Made by a program: the position numbers and the translations under genes
In this document: piece after piece, positions 6,325 through 8,080 of the stretch
How the letters are laid out: each line of letters starts with the position of its first letter
Position numbering within the stretch: the first letter of the stretch is position 1
From: JAYOFM01 sp038117225
Lineage (GTDB): Bacteria > Pseudomonadota > Alphaproteobacteria > Rhodospirillales > Casp-alpha2
Length of the DNA: 8,080 nt
Assembly: GCA_038117225.1 (NCBI GenBank)
Contig: JAYOFM010000138.1
Location: 1 to 8,080, forward strand
Direction of reading: 5' to 3'
Notes under the pieces: model-generated
Seen by the model: only the letters and a program-made list of their open reading frames with translations
Told to the model about the DNA's origin: nothing
The model's database searches: none

Positions 6325-8080
6325 AGAAATTTGTGCCGAAGTTCACGCGCACGACTTCTTTTTCGTCGAAGCTTTCTTTAAGGACCGGAAATGCGAAGTC
6401 AAGACCCATGGGACCAAACGGCGATTGCCACGTCACGCCAGCGCCGATCGAGGCGCGAATGCTGGCTTCGTCATCAACATTCGAATTCGTGGGTGAAAGT
6501 TTCCCGGTTGATCCAAAGTCCGAGAACAAGCGTGCCGAAAGGCCGAGTTCCTCTGGCAGGCCAACCAACGGAAACTGTAATTGGGCACGGCCTGTAACCA
6601 TCCATTCGCCACCCAGGGAGTCGTCGGTTAAACGATCGCGCGGCCCGATTCCGGCGGTCGCAAAACCGCGCAGATTGTCGCCGCCAACGAAGAAGCGTTC
6701 CTGAAAACGCACATCCTTGCCGAGGCCGTAGATATATCCGGTCGTACCGCCAAGGCTGACGACCCACTGATCGACGATCGGAATGTAGTACGTGGCAATT
6801 AGCTTATTACGTAAGTGGCGTGTCGAACCACCTAGGCCAGCAATATCTGTTTCCAGGCGGACGTCGTAGCCCTGGGTTGTGTTGACCCGGCTGTCGCGCT
6901 TGTCATACTTAATTGAGTGGCTGATTTGGGAAAGCGTGTCGGTGCCCTTCTGCGCCTTGATGAGTTCCGAAGCCCCATCGGCCACGTCCTTGATCTTACT
7001 GACACGGACTTCATATCGCCAGCCCTGCGATAGATCCTCCGTAATGAGATAATTGGCCCTTAAATCAAAACCATTGTTTTCAAGATCGAGGGAACTTGTA
7101 TCCTGTAAATCTTGTGTCGAGCGAAAAACATCGAATCCCGCACGGACGTCGCGATCAAGAAAATACGGTTCAGTGAATCCAAGATTAATGGCGCTACGTT
7201 CGGCCGCGATCAGCAGCCGCAATGCCACGTCCTGGCCACGCCCCAAGAAGTTCGTCTCCCGTATCGAAAAGTCACCAAGAACGCCCGCAGAAGATGAGAA
7301 CCCGGCGCCGATCGAAATTTGCCCCGTTGATTTTTCCTCAACCTCAATCTTGACGACGGTCTTGTCCTCGGCACTACCGGGAAGCTGCTCAAATTCGACA
7401 GTCTCAAAAAAATCAAGGTTCTGGATGCGTTGCCGTGACCGGCGCACCTTTGCCGAATTAAAGGCATCTCCTTCGACAAGGCGAAATTCGCGCCGAATGA
7501 CCTCATCTTTGGTGCGTACATTACCGACGATATCGATGCGTTCGACAAATACGCGTGGCCCTTCGATGACCTCGAACTTCACGTCGATGGTGCGCTTCTC
7601 GCGGTCGCGATTGATGCGTGGTCGAACGTCGACAAACGCGATACCACGTTCACCAACTTGGTTCGTCAACAGATCGATGGTGTCCTCAATGGCCTGGGCG
7701 TCATACCAATCGCCACTCTCCAATTCCACGTCGCCGCTGATATCCTCGGCCTTCACGCCCTTGAGGCGAACGTCGATCTCGACCTTGCCGAAAGAATATC
7801 GCGCGCCCTCATCGACGGTGAACGTCAGGAAGAAATCACGCCGGTCGGCGGATAGTTCGGCAACGGCGGAATTGACGCGAAAATCCGCGTAACCACTTGA
7901 TATGTAAAAGCGCCGCAAGAGTTCGCGATCCAGATTCAAGCGATCTGGATCATAAACATCATCGGAAGTGAAAAAACGCCACCAAGCCGTTTCGCGAGTT
8001 CTCACCACCTCGCGCAGCCGGCGATCACTGAATTCCCTATTGCCGACGAAGCGGATCGAATTGATTCGCGTTTCCTCGCC
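6323..8080 (-). CDS. bamA: Outer membrane protein assembly factor BamA (5'-truncated by the window edge)
   Basis: BamA is the Omp85-family core of the BAM complex, which folds and inserts beta-barrel proteins into the outer membrane. The frame is open to the right edge, giving 585 visible residues; the GTG at 8008 is an internal valine. Missing are the signal peptide and probably POTRA1 and POTRA2. Visible order: POTRA3 (about 5-92, starting INSIRFVGNREFSD and containing WWRFFTSDDVYDPDRL), POTRA4 (about 93-174), POTRA5 (about 177-250, VERIDIVGNVRTKDEV) and then the barrel (about 252-585). The barrel opens with GQISIGAGFSSSAG and SIRETNFLGRGQDV. The conserved loop-6 motif appears as LRGF at 470-473, within FVGGDNLRGFA (usually VRGF). 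The C-terminal strand ends NFGTNF with the terminal aromatic residue of outer-membrane proteins. It is the first visible gene of the operon; rseP often lies upstream in relatives, but that is outside the window. Confidence 0.97.
   Translation of the reverse strand, partial: GEETRINSIRFVGNREFSDRRLREVVRTRETAWWRFFTSDDVYDPDRLNLDRELLRRFYISSGYADFRVNSAVAELSADRRDFFLTFTVDEGARYSFGKVEIDVRLKGVKAEDISGDVELESGDWYDAQAIEDTIDLLTNQVGERGIAFVDVRPRINRDREKRTIDVKFEVIEGPRVFVERIDIVGNVRTKDEVIRREFRLVEGDAFNSAKVRRSRQRIQNLDFFETVEFEQLPGSAEDKTVVKIEVEEKSTGQISIGAGFSSSAGVLGDFSIRETNFLGRGQDVALRLLIAAERSAINLGFTEPYFLDRDVRAGFDVFRSTQDLQDTSSLDLENNGFDLRANYLITEDLSQGWRYEVRVSKIKDVADGASELIKAQKGTDTLSQISHSIKYDKRDSRVNTTQGYDVRLETDIAGLGGSTRHLRNKLIATYYIPIVDQWVVSLGGTTGYIYGLGKDVRFQERFFVGGDNLRGFATAGIGPRDRLTDDSLGGEWMVTGRAQLQFPLVGLPEELGLSARLFSDFGSTGKLSPTNSNVDDEASIRASIGAGVTWQSPFGPMGLDFAFPVLKESFDEKEVVRVNFGTNF

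Noticed and set aside
6662..6673. LRGF in place of VRGF in BamA loop 6
   Set aside because: The essential Arg-Gly-Phe is kept, and a hydrophobic change at the first position is conservative, so it is not evidence of altered function.
7053..7892. 279-codon open frame on the plus strand opposite bamA
   Set aside because: It lies wholly antisense to well-conserved POTRA and barrel codons, its translation is Ser/Arg-rich with no recognisable domain, and such shadows are expected opposite GC-rich genes.
6323..8008. GTG at 8008 as the start of bamA
   Set aside because: The frame continues to 8080 with a recognisable POTRA3 start (INSIRFVGNREF), so this GTG is an internal valine.
1..8080. Possible mobile element, CRISPR array, tRNA or undescribed system
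   Set aside because: The window is filled by nine recognisable housekeeping genes with gaps of at most 39 bases; no terminal inverted repeats, direct repeat-spacer pattern, integrase or transposase, or tRNA-like fold was seen.

Overview
This window comes from a Gram-negative bacterium, most likely an alphaproteobacterium. Three things point there: the minus-strand order bamA-skp-lpxD-fabZ-lpxA-lpxI-lpxB, the use of LpxI (not LpxH) for UDP-diacylglucosamine hydrolysis, and a type II citrate synthase gene next to the end of the lpx cluster. By eye the base composition is moderately GC-rich and even throughout. A Rhodospirillales-like or marine lineage is plausible, but I cannot fix it from sequence alone.

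Layout. Positions 2-1036 (+) hold the C-terminal four-fifths of citrate synthase (gltA), whose 5' end lies outside the window. After 39 bases comes a small four-helix membrane protein of the YnfA/UPF0060 family (1076-1402, +). It converges on the minus-strand envelope operon with only 8 bases between the stop codons. Read in the direction of transcription (right to left), that operon is: bamA (8080-6323, 5' end missing), skp/ompH (6313-5693), lpxD (5687-4665), fabZ (4655-4191), lpxA (4194-3394), lpxI (3404-2571) and lpxB (2574-1411). Gaps are 9, 5 and 9 bases, followed by overlaps of 4, 11 and 4 bases, so the set is almost certainly one transcript with translational coupling towards its end.

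The genes form an outer-membrane assembly programme. FabZ supplies unsaturated acyl-ACP for elongation and competes with LpxA and LpxD for 3-hydroxyacyl-ACP. LpxA, LpxD, LpxI and LpxB carry out the acyltransfer, pyrophosphate hydrolysis and disaccharide steps of lipid A synthesis (LpxC is not in the window). Skp and BamA chaperone and insert outer-membrane proteins. Citrate synthase starts the TCA cycle and has no direct link to the envelope genes. The YnfA-like protein may be a small efflux-type membrane protein.

All nine genes are intact apart from the two cut by the window edges. No gene-free stretch exceeds 40 bases. I see no tRNA or rRNA, insertion sequence, CRISPR array, phage gene or other sign of a mobile or undescribed system. 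This is a conserved housekeeping region, and the findings are second-look details about known families, not new biology.
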